Below, piece after piece: positions 19,962 through 27,600 of a DNA stretch of 64,000 nucleotides. Position 1 is the first letter of the stretch. Every line of letters starts with the position of its first letter. Both the position numbers and the translations under genes were made by a program. The DNA comes from Pseudomonas rhizosphaerae (GTDB lineage Bacteria > Pseudomonadota > Gammaproteobacteria > Pseudomonadales > Pseudomonadaceae): the NCBI RefSeq assembly GCF_000761155.1, contig NZ_CP009533.1, forward strand, positions 4,519,501 through 4,583,500, read 5' to 3'. The notes beneath the pieces were generated by a model. The model did not search any database and was not told where the DNA came from. It saw only the letters and a list, made by a program, of their open reading frames with translations.

Positions 19962-20049
19962 TGGGGTGGCCGGTATTGCCCGGCACGATCTAGCAAGAAA
20001 CACTCTGGAGCCCGCGTAATTGCGGGCTTTTGGCTTTTTGGGTCTGGCA
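19950..20049 (+). repeat. Left attachment repeat (attL) at the 3' end of guaA
   Basis: This stretch of about 100 bp recurs imperfectly at 29512-29610. Two blocks are identical: ATGATGGGGTGGCCGGTATT (19958-19977 and 29519-29538), which includes the guaA stop, and GGCTTTTTGGGTCTGGCA (20032-20049 and 29593-29610). Between them both copies carry a hairpin of the form GCCCG/CGGGC around TAATT. The integrase gene starts 219 bp downstream. Confidence 0.85.
20009..20037 (+). terminator. Rho-independent terminator after guaA
   Basis: AGCCCGC (20009-20015), loop GTAATT, GCGGGCT (20022-20028), then TTTTGGCTTTTT. A diverged copy of the hairpin is in the right attachment repeat (AAGCCCG 29569-29575 with CGGGCTT 29584-29590). 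Confidence 0.8.
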
Positions 20050-20092
20050 AATTCTGGCACCTTTGTGCATCGCCAAGCACCGTGTTTGTGAG

Positions 20093-20243
20093 GCATGGTA
20101 CTGGGCATTAACTGAGCCAAATGCCATGCTCGGTTTTCGATACCATGCCGTCTCTGTAGAGGAGCGCATGGTATCAAATCTCACCATTTGCCCGATTTCA
20201 TGGGGCTTTAGCGTAATTTTTGGTGCGTTTCTGAGCATGGTAT
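20093..20243. promoter_or_regulatory. Cluster of GCATGGTA repeats between attL and the integrase gene
   Basis: GCATGGTA occurs at 20093-20100, 20166-20173 and 20235-20242, and its inverse TACCATGC at 20141-20148; TGCCATGC at 20122-20129 is one base off. The inner pair is extended to a perfect 10-bp inverted repeat, GATACCATGC (20139-20148) and GCATGGTATC (20166-20175). Position and mixed orientation suit integrase arm-type sites or operators for an excisionase-like protein. The last copy is 26 bp before the integrase start. Confidence 0.55.
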
Positions 20244-20268
20244 TTTCTGAACGGAGTCCGCGAGTCCC

Positions 20269-21477
20269 ATGCTGACCGATACCAAGCTGCGTAATCTCAA
20301 ATCGAAAGAAAAACTCTACAAGGTGAATGACCGAGACGGGCTTTACGTGGCCGTCACGGCGGCGGGGTCGATCTCCTTTCGCTACAACTACTCCATCAAC
20401 GGCCGACAAGAGACGATCACTTTTGGTCGCTATGGCATAGGCGGTATCACGCTTGCGGAAGCACGTGAGCTGCTTGGTGAGGCGAAAAAGATGGTTGCGG
20501 CAGGCAGGTCGCCTGCCAAGGAGAAAGCCCGTGACAAGGCTCGTAGCAAGGGAGCAGAGACGTTTGATGCTTGGGCAGAGAAATGGCTGCGCGGGTATCA
20601 AATGGCCGACTCGACCCGTGACATGCGCCGCTATGTTTACGAGCGTGAGCTAAAGCCGAAGTTTGGCAACCAAAAGCTGGTTGAGATTAACCACGAGGAC
20701 CTGCGGGCACTGACCGATGCAATCGTGGAACGTGGTGCACCGGCAACTGCGGTGCACTCCCGTGAAATTGTGATGCAGGTCTTCCGATGGGCAATTGAGC
20801 GTGGCCAGAAGGTCGAGAACCCCGCCGACCTTGTACGTCCCACAAGCATCGCTAAATTCGAGCCGCGTGATCGTGCCTTAGGCCCTGACGAAATCGCGCT
20901 GATGTACCAACACTTGGATCGTATTGGCACCGCCTCATCCGTAAGAGCTGCGGCTAAGCTGCTGTTGCTCACTATGGTGCGCAAAAGTGAACTAACCAAC
21001 GCCACCTGGGACGAGATCAATTTCAGCGACGCCGTATGGACCATTCCAAAAGAACGGATGAAGCGGCGCAACCCCCATTTAGTGTTCTTATCCAGACAGG
21101 CGCTGGATTTTTTTATTGCGTTGAAGACCTTCGCTGGTGGTTCGGATTATGTCCTTCCACCTCGGTACGATTCTGACTTGCCAATGAGCACAGCCACGAT
21201 CAATCAGGTGCTGACACTGACGTATCGGCTCGCGGAAAATGAAGGGAAGCCACTAAGCAAGTTCGGGCCGCATGATTTGAGGCGGACAGCGAGCATGCTC
21301 CTGCACGAAGCGGGGTACAACTCAGATTGGATTGAGAAGTGCCTTGCGCATGAGCAGAAGGGCGTACGGGCCGTTTACAACAAGGCAGAATATCGCGATC
21401 AGCGCCGGGCGATGTTGCAGGATTGGGCCGATATGATCGACGGCTGGACGCTTAAAAAAGCGGCCCGTAACGACTGA
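20269..21477 (+). CDS. Tyrosine recombinase (P4-type island integrase)
   Basis: A 402-aa site-specific recombinase that would insert and excise the island at guaA. The N-terminus (about 1-90, with LRNLKSKEKLYKVNDRDGLY and FGRYGIGGITLAEAR) is the DUF4102 arm-binding type. A SAM-like core-binding domain follows (about 100-180). The catalytic domain shows Arg in MVRKSELTNATWDE, the HxxR box in GPHDLRRTAS, a His in CLAHEQKG and the nucleophile Tyr in AVYNKAEY. All catalytic residues appear present, so the enzyme may be active. It sits immediately inside attL. It differs from XerD in this window by its N-terminal domain and length. Confidence 0.95.
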   Translation: MLTDTKLRNLKSKEKLYKVNDRDGLYVAVTAAGSISFRYNYSINGRQETITFGRYGIGGITLAEARELLGEAKKMVAAGRSPAKEKARDKARSKGAETFDAWAEKWLRGYQMADSTRDMRRYVYERELKPKFGNQKLVEINHEDLRALTDAIVERGAPATAVHSREIVMQVFRWAIERGQKVENPADLVRPTSIAKFEPRDRALGPDEIALMYQHLDRIGTASSVRAAAKLLLLTMVRKSELTNATWDEINFSDAVWTIPKERMKRRNPHLVFLSRQALDFFIALKTFAGGSDYVLPPRYDSDLPMSTATINQVLTLTYRLAENEGKPLSKFGPHDLRRTASMLLHEAGYNSDWIEKCLAHEQKGVRAVYNKAEYRDQRRAMLQDWADMIDGWTLKKAARND

Positions 21478-21536
21478 TGCTACACCCCGCATCAAGTGCA
21501 GCGGGTCGCGTCAGCTTCGTGAATTACAGTCCACGG

Positions 21537-21558
21537 CCCACCTCCGGTGGGTTTTTTT
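21537..21558 (+). terminator. Rho-independent terminator of the integrase gene
   Basis: CCCACC (21537-21542), loop TCC, GGTGGG (21546-21551), then seven T (21552-21558). A strong intrinsic terminator, 60 bp after the integrase stop. Confidence 0.85.
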
Positions 21559-21560
21559 CG

Positions 21561-21676
21561 TCCGTTAAACCTCGGTTTGGCGGACGCACTATTTGTCGAA
21601 ATCCCCTTTTGGGAAAATCCCATAAAAACAGAGCATGGTCTCTATTTTTCTGTCCTGGAACTTAGCGTTTAACGGA
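21561..21676. repeat. Spaced 10-bp perfect inverted repeat
   Basis: TCCGTTAAAC at 21561-21570 and its exact reverse complement GTTTAACGGA at 21667-21676, 96 bp apart, bracketing non-coding DNA between the integrase terminator and alpA. Confidence 0.5.
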
Positions 21677-21784
21677 CTGTAAGCTTATGATATTTATGAG
21701 GAAAATCTATTTTTTATGCTGGAAAGCACCGGCAATGTGGGGCAATAATCAAACCTCGATGCAAAGCATATAGAGGTATTTGGT

Positions 21785-22015
21785 GTGGCTAAGGAATCAG
21801 GAAATAACAGCAAAGTCCTCATCAGCAAGAAGCAATTGCTGGCGATCATCCCGCTATGCGAACGTACGATTTATAACTTTGAGAGAGACGGAAAGTTTCC
21901 TCGCCGGATCGCGATCAGCAGTCGTAAAGTTGTATGGGATTTGTCCGAGGTTGAAGCATGGATTGATGCATGTAGGGAGTCCGGCTCCGCACACCGTCCT
22001 GGGATGGGGGCATGA
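21785..22015 (+). CDS. AlpA-family DNA-binding regulator/excisionase
   Basis: A 76-aa helix-turn-helix protein starting with GTG after an AGAGG site. KQLLAIIPLCERTIYNFERDG in part and FPRRIAISSRKVVWDLSEVEAWIDACR in part are the AlpA/MerR-like winged-helix signature: an arginine-rich recognition helix, then a strand, then the EVEAWI helix. AlpA-type proteins regulate or assist the integrase of P4-like islands. The AlpA gene is followed three bases later by a RepA-like ATPase remnant, the usual next gene in integrative plasmid-like islands. Confidence 0.88.
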   Translation: MAKESGNNSKVLISKKQLLAIIPLCERTIYNFERDGKFPRRIAISSRKVVWDLSEVEAWIDACRESGSAHRPGMGA

Positions 22016-22018
22016 GCG

Positions 22019-22375
22019 ATGGCAATTGATCTGCTTGCGGCGTTTGCGAATGAACCGACAGCGCTTGATTTCATTTGGCCTGGATTCTTGGCGGGGACTG
22101 TCGGAGCACTCGTAGCTCCCGGCGCTACCGGGAAAAGCTTTTGGGCGTTGGAGGCTGCAATGTCTGTCGCTTGCGGCGCAGCTATCGAGAGCAGAGCGTC
22201 AGGCAGTGACCTGATAGCGCTCAGCCCGGCGAAAGCCGGTCGTGTGATCTATCTGGCCGGGGAAGATCCCGAACCAGCATTGGTTAATCGCATTCATGCA
22301 GTAGGCAAATATTTAGGGCAAGAAGCGCGCGATACCATTGAAAACAAGCTGAATAGTTGCCAACAGCCAGAATAG
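22019..22375 (+). pseudogene. Truncated RepA-like AAA ATPase (replicative helicase remnant)
   Basis: The 118-residue frame begins like plasmid RepA hexameric helicases: Walker A GATGKS (residues 35-40), then a Walker-like RVIYLAGEDP (75-84) with the helicase glutamate. Full-length relatives are about 280 residues or more, so the C-terminal two-thirds are missing. The resemblance ends near residue 110 (KYLGQEARDTIENKLN). From there the DNA is antisense to the truncated trbL-like gene, so a deletion or rearrangement joined the two modules around 22340-22375. It would lack the C-terminal helicase motifs and is probably non-functional. Confidence 0.75.
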
Positions 22376-22546
22376 GTTAATCGCATAGCTATACAATCGG
22401 TGTGACCATTGAGCTGACTGGCTCAGTATTAGGTCTAGAAGTCCATCAACTGAAGTGTCTGGTTGTGCAAGGTTTGTATCGGCCACCGCATTACCAGCAG
22501 CGAGCATTCCTCTTAATGCAAGAAGCCAAAAGGGGCTACGGGTCAT
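22313..22546 (-). pseudogene. Truncated TrbL/VirB6-like conjugation protein (N-terminal remnant)
   Basis: A 77-residue frame starting after AAGGGG. It has a signal-like N-terminus (FWLLALRGMLAAGNAVAD), then VDGLLDLILSQSAQW and a membrane segment AINLFWLLATIQLVF. This layout matches the start of TrbL, the polytopic inner-membrane component of P-type conjugation systems. The rest of the protein, several hundred residues, is absent. The 3' end overlaps the truncated RepA-like frame on the other strand. Identification rests on weak similarity plus gene order (trbJ, small gene, trbL). Confidence 0.55.
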
Positions 22547-22548
22547 AG

Positions 22549-22725
22549 TTAATACCCCTTGGAACCACCACGGATGGTAGGCTGATTTTTAAAAACTAAG
22601 TCTGAGTTTTTTTGATTGATGTTTGAATTGCATTCCCGGCTGCTCACGAACACGGTCGTCGTCACTGACGCGGCAACAACCAGGCCAGCACATACCAGAA
22701 CTATGAGCCACTTTGAAATAGCCAT
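22549..22725 (-). CDS. Small membrane protein in the trbK position
   Basis: A 58-aa protein (MAISKWLIVLVCAGLVVAA..., ending IRGGSKGY) with one N-terminal membrane or signal segment, found by translating the minus strand between the trbJ and trbL remnants. Order trbJ - small gene - trbL is that of IncP conjugation operons, where trbK encodes a small entry-exclusion protein. No clear lipobox is seen, so trbK identity is positional. The ATG follows AAGGGG, which is itself the codons for Lys-Gly at the end of trbJ. It ends 3 bp before the trbL-like start. Confidence 0.55.
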   Translation of the reverse strand: MAISKWLIVLVCAGLVVAASVTTTVFVSSRECNSNINQKNSDLVFKNQPTIRGGSKGY

Positions 22726-22727
22726 TA

Positions 22728-23458
22728 TTAGTACCCCTTTGAACCGCCACGGATATTAGGTTGCTCCTTGAATTTCTGTTCAGTTGCCTCGCTCATGGCC
22801 TTCCGGTCGCCTTGCTGTGCCATATAGTTACTTTGCATATTTATCTGGGTGGCCAAAAGGTCACGCAGTTTTTGAAGTTGCTGAACATTCTGCGAGGCAA
22901 TTTCGTTGCCCGCCTGTATCGCTTGCATACGACCAGTCGCTGACTGAGAGCGAGCTACCATGGTATCGAGTTTGTTACCTTCAGACTCAAATGTGCTCGT
23001 GTTCAGATCTGCCGCTTCAAGCGCTGTTCTGACGTTGTCACGACCTTGCTTTGAGCAGTTCTTATAAACTTCCCGGGTGTGAGGTTTGCTGAGTTCGCCG
23101 CACCATTCAGGTAAGACTGAAAGCCGGGAAATTGGTTGTTGAACTGCGAATCCATGTTATCGATCTGGCGGCCAAGAGACTGCGACTTGTTATAGATGCC
23201 AACCACATCTCTCAAGTCGGCAGCGATACGGCTAAACACGGAGTTTGGCAAGCCTGCGCCCTGGTCAACCATATTTTGATACTGCTGTACCTGTATTTGT
23301 AGTTGTTTGGCAGTGTTTAGAGCTGTGTTGACTTGCTCGGCATATTGGAACATTTGCTGATAAAAAGTTGAGCAGTTTGAACAGTGTATGGCAAAAGCAT
23401 TTTGCCCCATGAAAGTAAAAATAAGAGCTGTTATAGATAATTTCCTGGCATTTGTCAT
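22728..23458 (-). pseudogene. trbJ: trbJ-like conjugation gene, frameshifted
   Basis: Two frames together make one TrbJ-like protein. The N-terminal part (from 23458) has a signal peptide (LIFTFMGQNAFA), a CSNC motif and helical repeats (YAEQVNTALNTAKQLQIQVQQYQNMV in part), typical of TrbJ/VirB5 pilus-tip proteins. The C-terminal part has RSQSATGRMQAIQAGNEIAS and LQKLRDLLATQINMQ, the classic TrbJ C-terminus. The open frame is lost at a CCCGGG run near 23072-23077; reading on in the other frame gives REVYKNCSKQGRDNVRTAL and joins smoothly. A one-base indel (or a sequencing error) explains it. Its start overlaps the upstream stop by four bases. Confidence 0.7.
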
Positions 23459-23688
23459 TTTTGTGTCCTGTGAAATCCTGTCACGATATATGAGCGAGAT
23501 TGCTTGCAGTAACGAGAAACGTATCGTGTGAACTGCACATATCCAAAGCTAAAACCATCCACATATTCGGTATAAAGCCACGTAAGGGTATGGACGAGTA
23601 GTATCTTCGTTTCTAACTCTTTCCTGATCTTGAAGAACTCGGCGCGGCCAGTTCTTCTCTTGACAGGCTTTTGACTATCACTGCGCAT
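23455..23688 (-). CDS. TraK-like oriT-associated conjugation protein
   Basis: A 77-aa basic protein. The ATG at 23688 has a perfect AAGGAGG site eight bases upstream and is preferred over 23721. The core GRAEFFKIRKELETKI, then LTWLYTEYVDGFSFGYVQFTRYVSRY in part, resembles short TraK-type proteins of P-type plasmids, which bind near oriT (basic N-terminus, then a YxxFxRYV helix). It is the first gene of the remnant operon traK-trbJ-trbK-trbL. An extended 10-bp repeat array lies directly upstream, where an oriT would be expected. Confidence 0.55.
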   Translation of the reverse strand: MRSDSQKPVKRRTGRAEFFKIRKELETKILLVHTLTWLYTEYVDGFSFGYVQFTRYVSRYCKQSRSYIVTGFHRTQK

Positions 23689-23760
23689 CGGGTTTCCTCC
23701 TTTCGCTATTGGTTTTAGCACGGACTAAAGCATGAGGGAACACGAAATCACTGGGCATTG

Positions 23761-23950
23761 AAAATTAATGAAACTTAACGCAATTCTATGCAACTTAGGG
23801 AAATTTAAGGCAATCAAGGCAACTCAATGCGAGTGTATGCGAGTGTATGCGAGTGTATGCGAGTGTATGCGAGTGTATGCGAGTGTATGCGAGTGTATGC
23901 GAGTGTATGCGAGTGTGCGCGATTTAACGAAATTTAATGCATTTGGTAGA
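23761..23950. repeat. 10-bp tandem repeat array
   Basis: Nine exact copies of ATGCGAGTGT run from 23827 to 23916. The flanks keep the same 10-bp period in degenerate form: upstream blocks AAACTTAACG, CAATTCTATG, CAACTTAGGG, AAATTTAAGG; downstream CGATTTAACG and AAATTTAATG. About 18 units in all. The period equals one helical turn, so it would present a protein-binding face repeatedly. It lies between the TraK-like gene and a hypothetical gene, consistent with an oriT, iteron-like or partition-type site. It is not a CRISPR because there are no spacers. Confidence 0.85.
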
Positions 23951-23978
23951 TTTTCGGTTTTGGGTCGCATTTAATCGC

Positions 23979-24329
23979 CTACATTGAGAAGGCAAGATGT
24001 GTGTTGTACGGGTACGGGCAAGCCCGGCCCTGCCAATACCTTCCCTTATTCACCTCCGGCTCAACGTATTTGGCTCTGCGAGGCTTACCATCTCTGCCGC
24101 TATTTAAAGCATGAAGGACAACGCGGGTAAACAGAGCAAAATTTGACTCTGTCGAGAGCTTGCACGTATATGAGGTTGGGGTGTCTGCCGAAAAACGAGC
24201 TGCTATCCATAAGTGCACATATCCGTTGAGATTCACTCTATGCGTGTATGCCTGAGTTTGGATGAATTGCGTTTCAGGTTCGTGGCAGATCTTCGCTGTT
24301 GCTGACTCAGCCAATATAATTTGTGACAT
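23979..24329 (-). CDS. Hypothetical protein
   Basis: A 116-aa open frame on the minus strand with no recognised domain. It is Tyr- and Thr-rich (THRVNLNGYVHLWIAARF, TPTSYTCKLSTESNFALFTR) and has a basic C-terminal third (GRDGKPRRAKYVEPEVNKGRYW). No signal peptide or membrane helix is seen. It runs towards the repeat array. Its composition fits a coding sequence better than the other frames here, but no strong ribosome-binding site is visible. It could be an island-specific protein or a remnant. Confidence 0.35.
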   Translation of the reverse strand: MSQIILAESATAKICHEPETQFIQTQAYTHRVNLNGYVHLWIAARFSADTPTSYTCKLSTESNFALFTRVVLHALNSGRDGKPRRAKYVEPEVNKGRYWQGRACPYPYNTHLAFSM

Positions 24330-24670
24330 CGAATAAAGCGCCGCATTTTAAAGTTCTGGTTAGTCGAGGTCATGGGCAAGCAGATAACTAATGGGCATGA
24401 GCAATGATGACAAGCTTTCGAGGTTTGCGAGCGAGGTTTTTGGATTTCGTCAGTCGGATTGTTCACAAGCGCAATAACTACAGCTCAGTTCGGCTGTTGT
24501 GGACTCTTTTAGTGGCTTATTCAAAAGTTGCGTCTTGGGCTAATACTAGGTAGCTAGCCTTTCAGTTCAATATGGCTTGGCGTGCTACGATTATGCTTGT
24601 CTATTATGAGTGATTTAGGCTAGGCTTTCATCTATCCAATGGTTAAACCCATCAATACCGAGTAAAAATA
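24330..24670. other. Promoter-bearing intergenic region upstream of the NACHT gene
   Basis: No reliable gene. A plausible promoter for the large downstream gene is TTGGCG (24577-24582) with TATTAT (24602-24607), spacing 19 bp, 64 bp before the ATG. The region is AT-rich. A short minus-strand frame (24233-24466) overlaps the hypothetical gene and shows no family resemblance. Confidence 0.35.
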
Positions 24671-27600
24671 ATGGAGTATGATTTTTCGAGACTGTCAACA
24701 CGTTCCTTTGAGCAATTAATCCAAGCGATCGCATTGGAATCAATTGGCCCCGGGGTGAGCATATTTGGAGATGGACCTGATGGCGCGCGCGAAGCTACTT
24801 TCGAAGGTACAGTTTCGTTTCCGAGCCTATCGGAACCTTGGGGCGGTTACGGTGTGGTACAGGCGAAATTTCGACAAAAACCCGGTATAAGAGATTCTGA
24901 ATGGGCACTAACGGAACTGAAAGCGGACCTTGATAAATTCTTGGACGTAAACCGAAATTTAAGAAAGCCTGAATATTACATTTTTGCGACTAACGTAATT
25001 TTAACGCCAGTCGCTGAGATCGGTGGAAAAGATAAGGTTAACGCTCTTCTGAGCTCTTATAAAAAGAAAATAGGTATTAAAGATTTTCGCATTTGGGATC
25101 GGGATCAATTAAATGCGTATCTTGATTTATATGAAAATATTCGAACTTCGTATGCCGCTTGGGTCACGTCAGGTGATGTGCTTACGGCAGTCCTGAAGAA
25201 TATGGGTGCAGTTCGTCCGGACTTTAGAAGTGTCATGATGAACTTTGTGCGCAAAGAGCTAACCTCTGAGCAGTACGTGAATTTAGGCCAAGCAGGTAGT
25301 AGTACCGATGATAAAATTCCATTGGCTTGTGTTTTTGTGGATGTTCCAATAAGCGGTAATTGGGTTCCTTCGCCGAGCGAAAGGATAACGTTTAGTAATC
25401 AAGTGGGTGAACGATATACTGCTGAAGAAGAACAAGAAGAGCACGAAAATTACGAAGATTACGAACACCGAGAAGAAAATGACTTCAGCGCTGTGAAGAA
25501 TTTATTGCATATATCAAGCCAGCGTCTTGATTCGGCTTCACAGATGTCACGTGAGATTAAAGACGAAACATATATTTCGCAAATACCTGGTAGAGTAGTT
25601 TTCATAGGAGGGCCAGGGCAGGGAAAAAGTACATTGACACAGTTCTTCTGTCAAATGCATCGTGCTTCGCTATTGTTTCAGGACAATGCGAATATCATTA
25701 CCCCTGAGGTCACTACTGCTTACGAGTTGATTCTTGAGCAGTGTGGTGTGGAGGGAATAAGTCCTCCGAAAATCCCAAGATTTCCCGTGAAAATCGAACT
25801 GAATCGATTCGCTTCTGCTTTAGCCAAAGGGCAGACAACTTCGCTACTAAGTTATATTTTAGCGATGATTAAGCGCCGGTGTGATAGAGAAATCGCTGCT
25901 GATGACTTAAGAGCCTGGTTGAGAGCTTACCCATGGTTGTTAGCGCTTGACGGACTCGATGAAGTCCCTGCTTCTTCAAATAGGGCTGAGGTTCTCCAAA
26001 AAGTCGATGATTTTCTGATCGATGCGCAAGAGTGTAATGCAGACTTAATGATTGTGGCCACGAGTCGCCCTCAAGGATATAATGACGATTTTGCTGAAAA
26101 GTATTACTGTCATCTTACTTTATCCCCTTTGACATCGATGAATGCGTTGCATTACGCGGAACGCTTAATTACACGTCGATGGGGTGCAGATCACGACAAA
26201 GTCACATTGTTTTTGCAGCGCATTGGGCGAGCTAGTGAAGAAGACTCGACCGTCAGACTGATGCGAAGTCCTCTGCAAGTAACAATAATGACGTTGCTTG
26301 TCGAAAGCTTGGGGGAACCTCCAAAAGAACGCTGGAGGCTGTTTAATGAGTATTATCAAGTAATTAATCGCAGAGAAAAAGAGCGCGATATACCCGCAGC
26401 AAAATTGCTTAACACATATCAGGCTGATATAGATGTAATTCACCAGGAGGTAGGAAAGGTATTACAAATAAAGTCGGAAGTTAGTGGTAGTACTGATGCT
26501 CTTCTTACAACTGATCAATTTTCTCTAATAATAGATTCAAGGCTTGAGTCAGAAGGTCACTCAGATACAGAGCGCTACAGATTAAGGCAGGAAATTCTTA
26601 GTGCTGCGCTGGAGCGGCTTGTTTTCTTAGTAGCGCCGCAGGAGGGGCGAGTGGGATTCGAGATTCGATCATTGCAAGAATTCATGGCTGCACAAGCGTT
26701 GATGAATGGTCGAGACGAAGACGTTGTTTCCAGGCTCAAGTCTATTGCGCATGCGTCACATTGGCGAAATGTTTTTCTATTCGCGGCTGGTCGATGCTTC
26801 TATGAAAGACAACATCTTAGGGATAGGATCCTCAGTTTATGCATGGATCTGAATGAAGATATAGGATCGCCAGAGAGAAGCAGATTGCCGAGCACGGTCT
26901 TGGCAGGAAGTCAATTAGCTATAGATATCCTTGAAGACGGCGCTATTTCAAATCAACCTGCTCAAAGAAGATTTTTTCTTCGGCTGGCTATGAGGGTGCT
27001 TGAGCTACCACCCAGTGAAAGTCACATGCGGTTGGCTGCACTTTACGACCCCGCTGTTCTGGATGTATATAAAGAGCATCTTCTTCATCTACTACACGAT
27101 TCGTCGTTGTTGAGGTTTTACGGTGCTTGGCACGTTATTTTGATCTTAGTCGCTAAGAAAGTGTCTTGGGCTTGTGCTGCCGCAGATCAGCATTGGCCTT
27201 GGGACTCTGAAACTGCGATGAGCATAATTCGCTCCTCGCGCAAGCTGCCAAGTAGCGAGTTCTTACTCGAAAAAGCATGTCAGGCTTTTGTGCAAAGCCC
27301 CCCAGTTAAAGCTAGTAAAGCAGATATCATATCTATTCGGCGAATTGCAAGTAAGTCTGATGTTAAAGTATTGGGCTGGATGTCTTATTTAATTGATGTT
27401 GGCGAGCATAGAGCAGATAGGCCGGAGATTTTAATCGAGGGTGTTTCAAAAAGTTTTCGATTAAATTTGGACAGAGGAAGGCTTGAAAAGCCAGTGATGC
27501 CAGATGTTGATGGGATTCACCCGTTGTGGGAGTGGCTATTCAAAGCTTTTAATTTGGGGGAAGGGGCGACGGGTGGTGATCTATCTAAGCTATTCGATGA

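Larger units (their letters stand above)
21478..21784. other. Non-coding region between integrase and alpA
   Basis: No convincing gene. It contains the integrase terminator (21537-21558), a widely spaced 10-bp inverted repeat (21561-21570 and 21667-21676), a local palindrome-like CCCTTTTGGGAAAATCCC (21604-21621) and AT-rich DNA leading to a ribosome-binding site (AGAGG, 21770-21775) for the next gene. Confidence 0.6.

Noticed and set aside
18339..20177. A 612-codon minus-strand frame across guaA
   Set aside because: Antisense to GuaA with low-complexity composition; no start signal or family motif.
23761..23950. Tandem array as a CRISPR
   Set aside because: Units are contiguous with no spacers, 10 bp is far too short, and there are no cas genes.
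23768..23974. A 68-codon frame with a CECMRVYASV peptide repeat
   Set aside because: It exists only because the 10-bp repeat array has no stop in this frame. No ribosome-binding site; the DNA period, not the peptide, is the signal.
24233..24466. Minus-strand 77-codon frame upstream of the NACHT gene
   Set aside because: Overlaps the better hypothetical frame, irregular composition, no recognisable domain.
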